NCBI RefSeq assembly: GCF_036881825.1 | Contig: NZ_JBAJMW010000005.1 | Span: 248,001 to 312,000 of the forward strand | Length of the DNA: 64,000 nucleotides | Direction of reading: 5' to 3' | Source of the DNA: Tersicoccus mangrovi | Lineage (GTDB): Bacteria > Actinomycetota > Actinomycetes > Actinomycetales > Micrococcaceae | In this document: positions 1 to 12,379 of the stretch, in pieces | How positions within the stretch are numbered: position 1 is the stretch's first letter | Layout: every line of letters begins with the position of its first letter | Notes under the pieces: generated by a model | Databases searched by the model: none | What the model was told of the DNA's origin: nothing | Seen by the model: only the letters and a program-made list of their open reading frames with translations | Program-made: the position numbers and the translations under genes

Positions 1-1
1 C

Positions 2-26
2 GACCGCGGCCGGGACCGCCGCGGTC
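2..26 (-). terminator. Hairpin downstream of the DedA gene
   Basis: The arms GACCGCGG (2-9) and CCGCGGTC (19-26) pair perfectly across a 9-base loop. The hairpin lies about 33 bases past the DedA stop on the minus strand, so it fits a terminator. There is no T-tract, which is usual at this G+C content. The remainder of positions 1-58 shows no gene. Confidence 0.45.
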
Positions 27-58
27 AGTGCCGTGACGAGGGGGGCACCGGCCACCGG

Positions 59-769
59 TCAGGCGTTCTCGCTGCGCGCGTTCTGCCGCACCGGCTCCGG
101 CGACGGGATCTCCAGTTTCGCCGCCGTCGTGGCCGTGGTCGCGGTCGCGCCGTGGTGACGCTCGGCGCGACGGGCCTTGACCCGGGAGACCCACTGCATC
201 GCGTGGTCGATGACGAAGCCGATGACGATGGCGATCACGATGGCCAGTCCCGCACCGAGCAGCGGGTGCTCGTGCACCCAGGCGCCGGCCACGATGCCGA
301 TGCCGATCCCGTAGCCGATCCAGGTGGCGCACGCGACCATGTCGATCACGGTGAACCGCCGCAGCGGGAACCGGGTGGCGCCGGCGGTGAAGTTGACGGC
401 GACACGGCCCACCGGGATGTAGCGGGCCGTCAGGATGAGCATGGCGCCGCGCTTGTCCAGCTCGCGGCGGGCCCACTGCAGCGTCGCCTGCGCCCGGGCG
501 CCCTGCATCCAGCGGAACCCACTGGACCCGGCGGCCCGGCCCATCCGGTACGCCACCTGGTCGCCGGCGACGGCGCCGAGGAACCCGGCGATGGCGACGA
601 AGCCGAGATTGGGCTGGCCCGAGGAGACCGACAGGGCGGAGAGCGCCACGATGAGGGTCTCGGACGGCAGGATGGGCAGGAATCCGTCGATGAAGCAGAA
701 CAGCAACAGCAGCGGATGGATCCACCACATCGAGGCGGCGTGCATCACCAGATCACTCACGATGTGCAC
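59..769 (-). CDS. DedA family membrane protein
   Basis: This 236-residue integral membrane protein belongs to the DedA family, whose members act as lipid flippases or transporters in the cytoplasmic membrane. The N-terminal part has the family's re-entrant region with a Pro/Glu motif (GFLPILPSE, about residues 29-37), followed by glycine-rich membrane segments and the typical AGDQVAYRMGRAAG stretch. Helices near residues 135-165 and 170-192 complete the domain. The C-terminal 40 residues are a basic, alanine- and threonine-rich cytoplasmic tail. The start is a GTG at 769 preceded by a GAGAGGGA ribosome site. It is transcribed in the same direction as the nucleoside operon upstream but 73 bases away, so it may be separate. 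The exact substrate cannot be told from sequence. Confidence 0.85.
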   Translation of the reverse strand: MHIVSDLVMHAASMWWIHPLLLLFCFIDGFLPILPSETLIVALSALSVSSGQPNLGFVAIAGFLGAVAGDQVAYRMGRAAGSSGFRWMQGARAQATLQWARRELDKRGAMLILTARYIPVGRVAVNFTAGATRFPLRRFTVIDMVACATWIGYGIGIGIVAGAWVHEHPLLGAGLAIVIAIVIGFVIDHAMQWVSRVKARRAERHHGATATTATTAAKLEIPSPEPVRQNARSENA

Positions 770-842
770 GTCGTCGTCCCTCTCTCTGCCCCCACGCCCA
801 CATCATAGGGTCATCACCGGGGAGGAAACAGGGCGGGTCGCA

Positions 843-2192
843 TCACGGCCGCGCCACCCGCTCGAGCACGATGGACCGGTCCAGGCCCGGTTCCCGGTCA
901 CCCGACGTCGGGCCGTCGCCGGCCTCGATCGCGACGGCGTCGGCGAGCGCCTCACGGGCCCGGCCGAAGGCGTCCGGCGTGTCGGTGTGCAGGGTCAGCA
1001 GCGGCTGCCCCGCCGTGACACGGTCGCCCGGCTTGGCGTGCAGCGTGACGCCCGCCCCGGCCTGCACGGGGTCCTCCTTGCGGGCGCGGCCGGCGCCGAG
1101 CCGCCACGCGGCGACGCCGACGGCGAGGGCGTCGAGCCCGGTGAGCACCCCCGTGGCCGGCGCGAGCACGGTGTCGGTCTCGGCCGCGACGGGCAGCGGG
1201 GCGTCCGGGTCCCCGCCCTGGCCGGCGATCATGCGCCGCCACACGTCCATGGCCCGCCCGTCGGCCAGGGCCGCCGCGGGGTCCGCGTCGGGCAGGCCGG
1301 CCGCGTCGAGCATCTCGCGGGCGAGCGCCAGGGTCAGCTCGACGACGTCGGACGGGCCGCCGCCGGCGAGCACTTCGACCGCCTCGGCCACCTCGAGGGC
1401 GTTGCCCGCGGTCAGCCCGAGCGGGGTGTCCATGTCGGTCAGCAGGGCGACGGTCCTCGTGCCGGCGTCGGCGCCGAGGTCGACCATGGTCCGCGCGAGC
1501 TCCCGCGCGTCGTCGACGGTCTTCATGAAGGCGCCGGAGCCGACCTTGACGTCGAGCACGAGCGCACCGGTGCCCTCGGCGATCTTCTTGCTCATGATCG
1601 AGGAGGCGATCAGCGGGATGGCCTCGACGGTGCCGGTGACGTCCCGCAGCGCGTAGAGCTTCGCGTCGGCCGGGGCGAGGCCCGAGCCCGCGGCGGCGAC
1701 GACGGCGCCGACGTCGCGCAGCTGGGCCCGCAGCGCGTCGTTGCTCATGCCGGCCCGCCATCCGGGGATGGCCTCGAGCTTGTCCAGGGTGCCGCCGGTG
1801 TGGCCGAGCCCGCGACCGGACAGCTGCGGGACGGCGACGCCGAACGCGGCGACCAGCGGGCCGAGCGGCAGGGTGATCTTGTCCCCCACCCCGCCGGTGG
1901 AGTGCTTGTCGACGGTGGGCAGCGGCCGCCCGTCGCGGCGCAGATCGGAGAAGTCCAGGCGCTCCCCCGAGGCGACCATCGCGGCCGTCCAGCGGGCGAT
2001 CTCGGCGCGGTCCATCCCGTTGAGCAGGATGGCCATGGCGAGCGCGGACATCTGCTCGTCCGCCACCGTGCCCCGGGTGTAGGCGTCGATCACCCAGTCG
2101 ATCGCGGCGTCGGAGAGCCGGCCGCCGTCGCGCTTGGTGCGGATGACGTCGACGGCGTCGAACCCGCCGGTCGTGCTCGTCGTGTCGGCCAT
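843..2192 (-). CDS. deoA: Thymidine phosphorylase
   Basis: This is a 449-residue pyrimidine-nucleoside phosphorylase of the usual family length. It cleaves thymidine or deoxyuridine with phosphate to the base and deoxyribose-1-phosphate in the cytoplasm. The family signature SGRGLGHTGGTLDKLE lies near residues 125-140, just after the phosphate-binding KHSTGGVGDK segment (about residues 95-104). An N-terminal helical domain (residues 10-80) and a C-terminal barrel-hybrid domain follow the known fold. It is the last gene of the nucleoside uptake operon, starting 3 bases after the cytidine deaminase stop. This fits a route in which imported cytidine is deaminated and then phosphorolysed. Confidence 0.96.
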   Translation of the reverse strand: MADTTSTTGGFDAVDVIRTKRDGGRLSDAAIDWVIDAYTRGTVADEQMSALAMAILLNGMDRAEIARWTAAMVASGERLDFSDLRRDGRPLPTVDKHSTGGVGDKITLPLGPLVAAFGVAVPQLSGRGLGHTGGTLDKLEAIPGWRAGMSNDALRAQLRDVGAVVAAAGSGLAPADAKLYALRDVTGTVEAIPLIASSIMSKKIAEGTGALVLDVKVGSGAFMKTVDDARELARTMVDLGADAGTRTVALLTDMDTPLGLTAGNALEVAEAVEVLAGGGPSDVVELTLALAREMLDAAGLPDADPAAALADGRAMDVWRRMIAGQGGDPDAPLPVAAETDTVLAPATGVLTGLDALAVGVAAWRLGAGRARKEDPVQAGAGVTLHAKPGDRVTAGQPLLTLHTDTPDAFGRAREALADAVAIEAGDGPTSGDREPGLDRSIVLERVARP

Positions 2193-2195
2193 GCC

Positions 2196-2615
2196 TCAGG
2201 CCAGGTTCTCGGGACCGAACGCGTCCGGCAGCACCTGGTCCATGGTCCGCAGCCCGCTGACCGTCAGCAGCGTCAGGCCGGGAGCGCGGTGTTCGTACAG
2301 CAGCTGCCGGCACCGCCCGCACGGCATCAGCACGGCGCCGTGGCCGTCGACGCACACGAAGGCGCGCAGCCGGCCGCCGCCGGAGGCGATCAGGGCGGAG
2401 ATCAGGGAGCACTCCGCGCACAGGGTCACCCCGTACGAGGCGTTCTCGACGTTCATCCCGGTCACGGTGCGGCCGTCCTCGGTGAGGGCGGCGGCACCGA
2501 CGGGGTAGCGCGAGTACGGCGCGTACGCCCGGCCCATCGCCTCGGTCGCGGCGGCGGTGAGGGCGTCCCAGTCGACGTCCTCGGTGGACCGGGGCGCGGT
2601 GCCGGTGGTGCTCAT
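2196..2615 (-). CDS. cdd: Cytidine deaminase
   Basis: This 139-residue cytidine deaminase converts cytidine or deoxycytidine to uridine or deoxyuridine. The zinc site is intact: the CAECS motif (cysteine and catalytic glutamate, near residue 66) and PCGRCR (near residue 101). NVENASYG near residue 55 binds the nucleoside. The start is the ATG at 2615, two bases after the stop of the upstream permease, so the gene is tightly packed in the operon. Its neighbours, a nucleoside importer upstream and thymidine phosphorylase downstream, show that its job is salvage or catabolism of imported pyrimidine nucleosides. Confidence 0.96.
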   Translation of the reverse strand: MSTTGTAPRSTEDVDWDALTAAATEAMGRAYAPYSRYPVGAAALTEDGRTVTGMNVENASYGVTLCAECSLISALIASGGGRLRAFVCVDGHGAVLMPCGRCRQLLYEHRAPGLTLLTVSGLRTMDQVLPDAFGPENLA

Positions 2616-2617
2616 GC

Positions 2618-3909
2618 TCAGCTCTTCAGGTAGGGCACGCCGCTGGCGGCGGGCGACTGGGACCGGCCGACGAGCCCGGCGACGGCGAGGATCGTGACGA
2701 GGTACGGCAGCATCGCCAGGAACTGGCTGGGCACCGGGGTGCCGAGGAACGAGAGCACGTACTGCAGGTTGGTGGCGAACCCGAAGAGCAGGGCCGCGAA
2801 GAAGGCGCCGATCGGGTTCCAGCGCCCGAAGATCAGCGCGGCGAGGGCGATGAAGCCCTGCCCGCCCGTCATGTCCTTCGTGAACTGGCTGACCGAGACG
2901 AGGGTGAAGAACGCCCCGCCGAGGCCCGCGACGACGCCGCCGAGCAGCACGTTGGTGAACCGGGTCCGGTTGACCTTGATGCCCACGGTGTCCGCGGCCT
3001 TCGGGTGCTCGCCGACCGCGCGGACACGCAGGCCCCACTTCGTGTGGAACAGGCCGATGTAGACGGCGATCACCGCGACGTACATGAGGTAGCCGACGAT
3101 GGTCTGCCGGAACAGGATCGGCCCGATCACGGGGATGTCCGCGAGCAGCGGGATGTTCCAGTGCGGCAGCTGAGGCGGCGAGTTGAACAGCTCGGCGTCC
3201 CGCGTCAGCACGGTGGAGAACAGGAAGCCGGTCAGCCCGGAGACGAGCACGTTGAGCACGACGCCGACGATGATCTGGTTGACGTAGTACTTGATCGAGA
3301 ACACCGCGAGCACGAGGGCCACGAGCGCGCCGGCGACGCACGCGGCGAACAGCCCGGCGTAGGAGTTCTGGGTCACCGAGGCGACGACGGCGGCGCTGAA
3401 CGCCCCGAACAGCAGCTGGCCCTCGATGGCGATGTTGACGACACCGGCCCGCTCGCACAGCACCCCGGAGAGGGAGCCGAAGATCAGCGGCACGGCCAGC
3501 GTCACCGAGCCGGCGAGCAGGCCGGCCAGGGACACGTTCGGCGTCTTCGCGCTGCCGACCACCCAGGTGAGGAAGCCGACGAGGAAGGCGACCCAGAACA
3601 GGGCGGTGAGCCACCGGTTCAGCGAGCGCCCGCCGCGCACGGCGAGGAACGCGGCGACGGCGACGGCGATGCACGCGAGCGCGCTCACCCAACCGAGCGC
3701 GACGGCGGAGAGGGCGAGGTCGGGCAGGCCGACCGCGTCCCCCGTCTCGGAGAAGCGGAACGTGGCGGTCGCGTGCGGGGCACCGATCGCGAAGACGATC
3801 AGCGCGATCAGGGCGCCGACCGCGAACACGATGACGGGGCGCCACGAGCGGACGGCACTCGGCTCGGTGGCCTGCGGCGCCTCGGGGGCCGGAGCGGTGA
3901 CGGTCGTGC

Positions 3910-3913
<4 letters not shown>
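2618..3913 (-). CDS. ABC transporter permease, nucleoside importer (second permease)
   Basis: This 431-residue inner-membrane permease of the BMP/Nup nucleoside ABC family works with the 506-residue permease, the ATPase and the lipoprotein encoded just upstream. The first 25 residues are Ala/Pro/Glu/Thr-rich, followed by about ten hydrophobic segments. The segment CERAGVVNIAIEGQLL near residue 165 is the family hallmark. A second characteristic stretch, VRAVGEHPKAADTVGI, lies near residue 305 and is the coupling-helix region. The start is the ATG at 3913, which overlaps the upstream permease stop by 4 bases (ATGA). Purine and pyrimidine nucleosides are the expected substrates, given cdd and deoA downstream. 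Confidence 0.92.
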
Positions 3914-6998
<3,085 letters not shown>

Positions 6999-7136
6999 GC
7001 CTCATCCTGTCCTGCGTCGTCCCGCGTGCGGCGTCGTCGGTCTCTGCCTCGTCGCGGCTCGGGGGTGACGACGTCTCGCGTCGTTCGAGTGCTGCGCTCA
7101 CGGGTGAGTCTGCCACCGTGAGGGGGCCGGACGCAC

Positions 7137-7169
7137 AGCACCGCCGGTCCGGGTGGGACCGGCGGTGCT
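7137..7169 (-). terminator. Hairpin between the lipoprotein and ATPase genes
   Basis: A perfect 14-bp stem (AGCACCGCCGGTCC at 7137-7150 with its complement at 7156-7169) encloses a 5-base loop, 28 bases past the lipoprotein stop. Lying inside the operon, it probably ends part of the transcription or protects the lipoprotein mRNA, so that the binding protein is made in excess. The rest of 6999-7196 shows no gene. Confidence 0.7.
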
Positions 7170-7196
7170 CGTGCGGCCGGGTCGGTCGGGACGGAC

Positions 7197-8342
7197 TCAG
7201 CTCTGCGGGCTGCCCTTCGAGGTCACCTTGATGGCCCCGGAGACGATGTCCTTCTTGATCTGGTCCAGCTCGGACTTGGTGTCCGCCGAGACGTTCTTGT
7301 CCTGGTCGTGGAACGGGGCCAGGGCCACGCCGCCGTTGTCCAGGGTGCCGACGTACGGGGTCTTGCTGAACTTGCCGTCCAGGTCGTCCTTGACCACGGT
7401 CTCCACGGCGTCGCCCATCAGCTTCATCACCGAGGAGAGCATCTGGTCCTTGCCCTTGGTGTTCGTCTCGAAGCCGTCCGAGTCGACCCAGATGAGCTTG
7501 ACGTCCTTGCCCGCGTTCTTCGCGTCCACGGCGGCGTCGATGGTGCCCGCGCCGACGGGACCGGCGACCGGCATGATGACGTCGGCGCCCTCGTTGATGA
7601 AGTTGACGGTGTTCTGCTTGCCCTTGCCGGAGTCCTCGAAGTTGCCGACGAAGGTGCCGTTCTGGCTGTCCTTGTTCCAGCCGAGCAGCTGCACGTTCTT
7701 GGACTTCTTCTGGTTGTAGTACTTCACGCCGTCCGAGAAGCCGTCCATGAAGATGGTGACGGTCGGGATGTTCATGCCGCCGTAGGTCGCGACCTTCCCG
7801 GTCTTCGTCGTCGCGGCGGCCAGGTAGCCGGCCATGAACGCGGCCTGCGCCGTGTCGTAGACGATCGGCTTGACGTTGTCGGTGAACTTCGGGTCCGAGT
7901 AGTCGATGATCGCGAAGTGCTTCTTCGGGTTCTTCGCGGCGACGGCCTTGGTGGTGTCGCCGAGGTTGAAGCCGACGGTGACGGTCAGGTTGCAGTTGCC
8001 CTGCATCATCGAGTTCAGGTTCGGCCCGAAGTCGGTGGCGGCCTGGGACTCGGCCTGCTTGGTGTTGATGCCGAGGTCCTTCTTGGTCTTCATCAGCCCG
8101 TCGTAGGAGGACTGGTTGAAGGACCGGTCATCGAATCCGCCGGAGTCGGAGACGATGCAGCCGGTGTAGCTCTTGGCGGCGGCGTTCTGCGAGCCGCCCG
8201 AGGCGGCCGCTCCGCTCGAGCCCGACGACGGGGCCGCGCCGCAGCCGGCGAGCAGCAGGGCCGCGGCACTGAGGGCGGCGGTGCCGGCGGCGAGGCGACG
8301 GCCCTTGAGCATGGCGGTGCCCAGATGACGAGTGGTGTTCAA
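7197..8342 (-). CDS. BMP family nucleoside-binding lipoprotein
   Basis: This 381-residue extracytoplasmic substrate-binding lipoprotein of the basic membrane protein (BMP/PnrA) family delivers nucleosides to the transporter encoded downstream. The signal peptide ends in the lipobox LLAGC (near residue 34), followed by a Gly/Ser-rich linker. Family motifs include GGFDDRSFNQSSYDGL near residue 64 and VIMPVAGPVGAGT near residue 225. I prefer the TTG start at 8342 because GGGAGG sits 6 bases before it. An ATG 10 codons later (8312) has no good ribosome site but would also give a workable signal peptide. The C-terminus ends in SKGSPQS. Confidence 0.93.
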   Translation of the reverse strand: MNTTRHLGTAMLKGRRLAAGTAALSAAALLLAGCGAAPSSGSSGAAASGGSQNAAAKSYTGCIVSDSGGFDDRSFNQSSYDGLMKTKKDLGINTKQAESQAATDFGPNLNSMMQGNCNLTVTVGFNLGDTTKAVAAKNPKKHFAIIDYSDPKFTDNVKPIVYDTAQAAFMAGYLAAATTKTGKVATYGGMNIPTVTIFMDGFSDGVKYYNQKKSKNVQLLGWNKDSQNGTFVGNFEDSGKGKQNTVNFINEGADVIMPVAGPVGAGTIDAAVDAKNAGKDVKLIWVDSDGFETNTKGKDQMLSSVMKLMGDAVETVVKDDLDGKFSKTPYVGTLDNGGVALAPFHDQDKNVSADTKSELDQIKKDIVSGAIKVTSKGSPQS

Positions 8343-8533
8343 CGGTTCCTCCCAGAAGAGTTGCCCCCGCTCTCGCGACCGGCCGGTGAGGGGTCGTCGT
8401 GGCGGTCCGTCCGCGATGCCGGACGGATGGGTGCTCGCCGCTGCGCGACGGGCTGTACGCCCCATACGATAACCCGCCGCGCGGGGTGATCTGAGCCACG
8501 TCGGGCCGCCACGCCGACGCCGTACCACGATTG

Positions 8534-9919
8534 TTACCTGCCGGTAGCCTCCGCGGCACGTGACGCCGGTGTGCGGGCGTCGGGACGGTCCGGCGACCGG
8601 CGTCCGGGGCCCCCGTTCGACGTACGCGGCGGGAAGTCGGGCAGCTGCTGGCCGGCCTCGGCGAGGGCGTGCAGGGCGGTGGCCGCCATCACCCGGACGC
8701 CGACGGCGAGGGCGTCCTCGTCGATCACGTAGTCGCCGCGGTGCAGGTCGTAGGTCTCGCCGCCCGGGGTGCGCGTGCCGAGCCGGAACATCGAGCCGGG
8801 CACCTCCTGGAGGAACCAGGCGAAGTCCTCCCCGCCCATGGACTGCGGGGTCAGCACGACGACGTCCTCCCCGAGCTCGGCGCGGGCCGCGGCCTCGATC
8901 ATCGCCGTCTCCGCCTCGGTGTTGACCACGGGCGGCACGCCGCGGACGTGCTCGAGCTCGACGGCGACGCCGAAGGGCGCGGCGACCTGGTTGACGACGT
9001 CGTCGAGCAGCTCGCCGGCGGCCAGCCACGCGTCGCCGTCCAGGCACCGCATCGTGCCGGACATGAACCCGGTGGCCGGGATGGCGTTCGGCGCGGCCCC
9101 GGCGTGGATCTGGCCCCACACGACGGAGACGGCGCTGCGCACGTCGATCCGGCGGGACAGCACCGCGGGGACACCGACGGCGATCTCGGCGAGCGCGAAG
9201 ACGAGGTCCTCGGTCAGGTGCGGGCGGGAGGTGTGCCCGCCGCGGCCGGTCAGCTCGATCCGCACGGTGTCCGAGGCCGAGGTGATGGCCCCGATCCGGG
9301 TGCCGATCTGGCCGACGTCGATGCGCGGGTCGCAGTGGAGGGCGAAGATGCGCGGCACGTCCTCGAGCACGCCCTGCTCGATGCAGGACAGGGCGCCTCC
9401 GGGCATGGTCTCCTCGGCGGGCTGGAAGACGATGCGGACCGTCCCGGCCAGCGGGCTGGACCGGTTCAGGTCGGCGAGGACGAGCGCGACGCCGACCATG
9501 ACGGTCGTGTGCATGTCGTGCCCGCATGCGTGGCAGGCGCCCTTGACCGTCGAGGTCCACGGCAGCCCGGTCTCCTCCTGCACGGGCAGCGCGTCGATGT
9601 CCCCGCGCAGCGCGGCCGCGATGGGGCCGTGCCCGATGTCGACGTACAGGCCGGTGCCCTCGAAGCGGTGGACGGTCAGCCCGGCGGCGGTCAGCCGGTC
9701 GGCGATGCGTTCGGTGGTGCGCACCTCGCGGGTGGACAGCTCGGGGTGGGCGTGCAGGTCACGGCGGAACACGGTCAGTTCGGCCAGGAGCGGTCGCAGG
9801 AACGGCCCGACGACGGGCAACTGGTCGGAGTCGGACGAGAAACCGAAGGGAGCGCGATCCACCCCATCCACTCTAGCCAGCCCGGCGGTCCCCGGCGCCG
9901 GTTGCTCGCCGGCCGACAC
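8534..9919 (-). CDS. M20 family amidohydrolase
   Basis: This 461-residue zinc peptidase of the M20D amidohydrolase group hydrolyses the amide bond of N-acyl amino acids or related compounds in the cytoplasm. The N-terminal RRDLHAHPELS motif (near residue 53) and GHDMHTTVMVG (near residue 130) supply metal ligands. EETMPGGA (about residues 169-176) follows, and MGGEDFAWFLQ (about residues 362-372) carries the last conserved acidic ligand. The dimerisation (lid) domain lies between, near residues 205-320. The last 30 residues are a Pro/Arg/Asp-rich tail without a counterpart in typical members. The start is a GTG at 9919, 9 bases after the manC stop, so it is probably cotranscribed with manC. 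The true substrate is unknown. Confidence 0.85.
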   Translation of the reverse strand: MSAGEQPAPGTAGLARVDGVDRAPFGFSSDSDQLPVVGPFLRPLLAELTVFRRDLHAHPELSTREVRTTERIADRLTAAGLTVHRFEGTGLYVDIGHGPIAAALRGDIDALPVQEETGLPWTSTVKGACHACGHDMHTTVMVGVALVLADLNRSSPLAGTVRIVFQPAEETMPGGALSCIEQGVLEDVPRIFALHCDPRIDVGQIGTRIGAITSASDTVRIELTGRGGHTSRPHLTEDLVFALAEIAVGVPAVLSRRIDVRSAVSVVWGQIHAGAAPNAIPATGFMSGTMRCLDGDAWLAAGELLDDVVNQVAAPFGVAVELEHVRGVPPVVNTEAETAMIEAAARAELGEDVVVLTPQSMGGEDFAWFLQEVPGSMFRLGTRTPGGETYDLHRGDYVIDEDALAVGVRVMAATALHALAEAGQQLPDFPPRTSNGGPGRRSPDRPDARTPASRAAEATGR

Positions 9920-9928
9920 GGAGGCGCC

Positions 9929-11062
9929 TCAGAGCACGTCCTCGGCGCCGGACGCCTTGAGCTGCTCGACGGTCTTCTTGACCGCCTGGGCGTTGTCGGC
10001 GGTGGTCACGAGCAGCGCGTCCGGGGTGTCGACGACGACGATGTCCTGCACGCCGATCAGGGCGATCAGCCGGTTGGTGCCCGTGACGACGACGCCGGTC
10101 GCGTTGTCGGTCACGACCCGGGCGTGCTCGCCGAGGACCGTGACGCCGGAGCCGGCCGGGTTGAGGCGGCCGATCGCGGCGAAGTCCCCGACGTCGTCCC
10201 AGCGGAAGTCGGCGGGGACAACGGCGACGTCCCCGGCCGCGGCGGCGGGCTCGGCGACGGCGTAGTCGATGGCGATCTTCGGCAGTCCCGGCCACACGCG
10301 GGCGACGACCGCGTCACGGTCCGGTGTATCCCACGCCCGGGCGATCTCCGTCAGGCCGGCGTACAGCTCGGGCTGGGCCCGCTCGAGGTGGTGGAGCATC
10401 AGCGACGTGGGCGCCACGAACATGCCGGCGTTCCAGCAGTACTCCCCCGACGCGACGTACTCGGTGGCGACCTCCTCCGACGGCTTCTCGACGAAGGTGC
10501 GCACGGTCAGGGCGTGCGGGGCGCCCTCGACGGTCAGCGGCTCGCCGAGCTGGATGTACCCGAACCCGGTCGAGGGGTAGGTGGGCTTGATGCCGATCGT
10601 GACGATCCGGCCGGTGGCCGCGGTGTGCACGGCCTCTCGCACGACGTCCCGGAACAGGGAGTCGGGGCTGATCGCGTGGTCCGCGGCGAACGACCCCATG
10701 ATCGTCTCCGGGTTGCGCAGGTGCAGGATGGCCGCGGCCAGGCCGATCGCGGCGCCCGAGTCCTTCGGCTCCGTCTCGATCACGACGTCGCTCTCGTCCA
10801 CCTCGGGCAGCTGGCTGACCACGGCGTCGCGGTGCGCCTGGCCGGTCACGACCATGACGCGGCCCGGTGCGAGCGGCGCCAGCCGGTCGTAGGTGGCACG
10901 GATCAGGGTGTGGCCACTGCCGGTGAGGTCGTGCAGGAACTTCGGCGTCGCCGCACGTGAGAGCGGCCAGAGCCGGGTGCCGACGCCGCCGGCGGGGATC
11001 ACGGCGTGGAACCGGGCCAGCGCGTCACCGGGCACGGAGGAAGGACGGTCCTGCTCACTCAT
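9929..11062 (-). CDS. manC: Mannose-1-phosphate guanylyltransferase
   Basis: This 377-residue nucleotidyltransferase makes GDP-mannose from mannose-1-phosphate and GTP for glycolipid and polysaccharide synthesis. The N-terminal loop VIPAGGVGTRLWPLSRAATP (about residues 20-39) is the GTP-binding signature, with the catalytic lysine following (KFLH). FRWDDVGDFAAIG near residue 283 is the conserved sugar-phosphate-binding block. It lacks the C-terminal isomerase (cupin) domain of bifunctional ManC/AlgA, so it is the short single-function form. GDP-mannose would feed mannosyltransferases such as the GT4 enzyme at 54.1 kb. The ATG at 11062 lies 7 bases after a TAACGT box, which suggests a leaderless transcript. 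Confidence 0.92.
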   Translation of the reverse strand: MSEQDRPSSVPGDALARFHAVIPAGGVGTRLWPLSRAATPKFLHDLTGSGHTLIRATYDRLAPLAPGRVMVVTGQAHRDAVVSQLPEVDESDVVIETEPKDSGAAIGLAAAILHLRNPETIMGSFAADHAISPDSLFRDVVREAVHTAATGRIVTIGIKPTYPSTGFGYIQLGEPLTVEGAPHALTVRTFVEKPSEEVATEYVASGEYCWNAGMFVAPTSLMLHHLERAQPELYAGLTEIARAWDTPDRDAVVARVWPGLPKIAIDYAVAEPAAAAGDVAVVPADFRWDDVGDFAAIGRLNPAGSGVTVLGEHARVVTDNATGVVVTGTNRLIALIGVQDIVVVDTPDALLVTTADNAQAVKKTVEQLKASGAEDVL

Positions 11063-11069
11063 TGTCCCC

Positions 11070-11075
11070 ACGTTA
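11070..11075 (-). promoter_or_regulatory. -10 box of manC, leaderless arrangement
   Basis: TAACGT on the minus strand lies exactly 7 bases before the manC ATG, so transcription should begin at or next to the start codon. No clear -35 box is visible. The remaining divergent spacer up to sdhC (11076-11417, about 340 bases) holds no gene that I can support; it must contain the sdh promoter. Confidence 0.5.
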
Positions 11076-11417
11076 GTGCAGGGGCACCGGACGGGGACGG
11101 GATACGGCGCCCCGTGTGGCGTCGGCCACACCCGGCGGTCGCCCGGGCTGTCGCTACCGCGCCGCGGTGCGGGACGAGCCCGTCGTCGCACTGTCACGCG
11201 CCCGGGCGCGGTCACGGACGGGCGGGCAAGAGGACTATGGTGGACACGACGGGCCCGGGGTCTGCGACCGCCCGTCGACGCTGCCGCCGCTCGCCCACCC
11301 GGACGTCCATGCGCACCGGCAGTTGCTGGGAAAGACGATCGGGTTCGCAGTGCCCGGCCGAGTCGGACGCGACACCGCTGACAGCGTCCGCGCTCGGACC
11401 TGCAGGGAGGTTCTTCA

Positions 11418-11810
11418 GTGCCGAAAACATCCATGGGCACCCTCTACCGCGGCCGTGAAGGCATGTGGTCCTGGGTCGGTCACCGCATCACGGGCGTGGT
11501 GATCTTCTTCTTCCTCCTCGTCCACGTGCTGGACACCTCGCTGGTGCGGGTGTCGCCGGACGCGTACAACGCCGTGATCGCCCAGTACAAGAACCCGCTG
11601 ATGGCCCTCGGTGAGGCCGGCCTGGTCGGCGCCATCGTCTTCCACGCCCTCAACGGCCTGCGGATCATCCTGGTCGACTTCTGGAAGCAGGGCACGAAGT
11701 ACCAGCGGCAGATGCTCTGGGCCGTCGTCATCGGCTGGTTCGTCATCATGATTCCGTTCCTGGTGCGTCACCTCTCGCTCTCCTTCACGTTCGCCTTCGG
11801 AGGTCACTGA
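11418..11810 (+). CDS. sdhC: Succinate dehydrogenase cytochrome b subunit
   Basis: This is the 130-residue membrane anchor of succinate dehydrogenase (complex II), which binds haem b and quinone. There are three membrane helices (about residues 22-40, 62-80 and 100-118). WVGHRITGVV near residue 19 is the family signature, and the histidine of IVFHALNGLR is a probable haem ligand. The GTG start at 11418 is preceded by GGGAGG 7 bases upstream. It is the first gene of the sdhCDAB operon, and the sdhD start follows one base after its stop. Confidence 0.93.
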   Translation: MPKTSMGTLYRGREGMWSWVGHRITGVVIFFFLLVHVLDTSLVRVSPDAYNAVIAQYKNPLMALGEAGLVGAIVFHALNGLRIILVDFWKQGTKYQRQMLWAVVIGWFVIMIPFLVRHLSLSFTFAFGGH

Positions 11811-11811
11811 C

Positions 11812-12291
11812 ATGTCCGGCATCGTCGTCGAATCCCCCCGCTCCCCCGGTGACTCCGGCCGGCTCGCCCCCCAGTACCGCCGCAGCAAGGGCAAGGGCGG
11901 CAACTTCGAGATGCTGGCGTGGCTGTTCATGCGCCTGTCCGGCGTCGTCCTGATCGTCCTCGTCTTCGGGCACCTCTTCGTCAACCTCATGGTCGGCGAC
12001 GGCGTGCACGCCGTGGACTTCGGCTTCGTGGCCGGCAAGTGGGCGAGCCCGTTCTGGCAGGTCTGGGACCTGGCCATGCTGTGGCTGGCCCTGCTGCACG
12101 GCACCAACGGCGTGCGCACCATCATCAACGACTACGCCGAGCGCAACGCGACCCGGCTGACGCTCAAGACCGTGCTGTACCTCGCCTCGGGCACCATGAT
12201 CGTGCTCGGCACCCTGGTCATCTTCACGTTCGATCCCTGCCCGGTGATCGACGGCGTCAAGACCGTCAGCACCTTCTGCCCCGCCCCCTGA
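11812..12291 (+). CDS. sdhD: Succinate dehydrogenase hydrophobic anchor subunit
   Basis: This is the second membrane anchor of complex II, 159 residues. A hydrophilic N-terminus of about 38 residues precedes three helices (about residues 42-62, 80-105 and 118-140). Histidines in FGHLFVNL and LLHGTNGVRT are the likely haem and quinone contacts. GGAGG lies 9 bases before the ATG. Cys-Pro and a terminal FCPAP sequence end the protein. With sdhC it forms the quinone-reducing anchor for SdhAB. Confidence 0.92.
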   Translation: MSGIVVESPRSPGDSGRLAPQYRRSKGKGGNFEMLAWLFMRLSGVVLIVLVFGHLFVNLMVGDGVHAVDFGFVAGKWASPFWQVWDLAMLWLALLHGTNGVRTIINDYAERNATRLTLKTVLYLASGTMIVLGTLVIFTFDPCPVIDGVKTVSTFCPAP

Positions 12292-12379
12292 GACGCCGTA
12301 CCGGCACCGGCATCCCGCATGATCGGGGTGGAGCGGCGCCGACGACCTGGCGACCACGAGAGAAAAGAGTCATCGAAGA

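Noticed and set aside
152..2633. Long plus-strand open frames of 200-700 residues opposite the DedA, deoA and cdd genes
   Set aside because: They are antisense shadows of well-identified genes in high-G+C DNA; their translations are low-complexity Arg/Gly/Ala/Pro strings with no motif.
11063..11417. A small gene or RNA in the manC-sdhC spacer
   Set aside because: Open frames here have no start with a ribosome site or convincing composition, and I found no stable conserved structure by eye; only promoters are supported.
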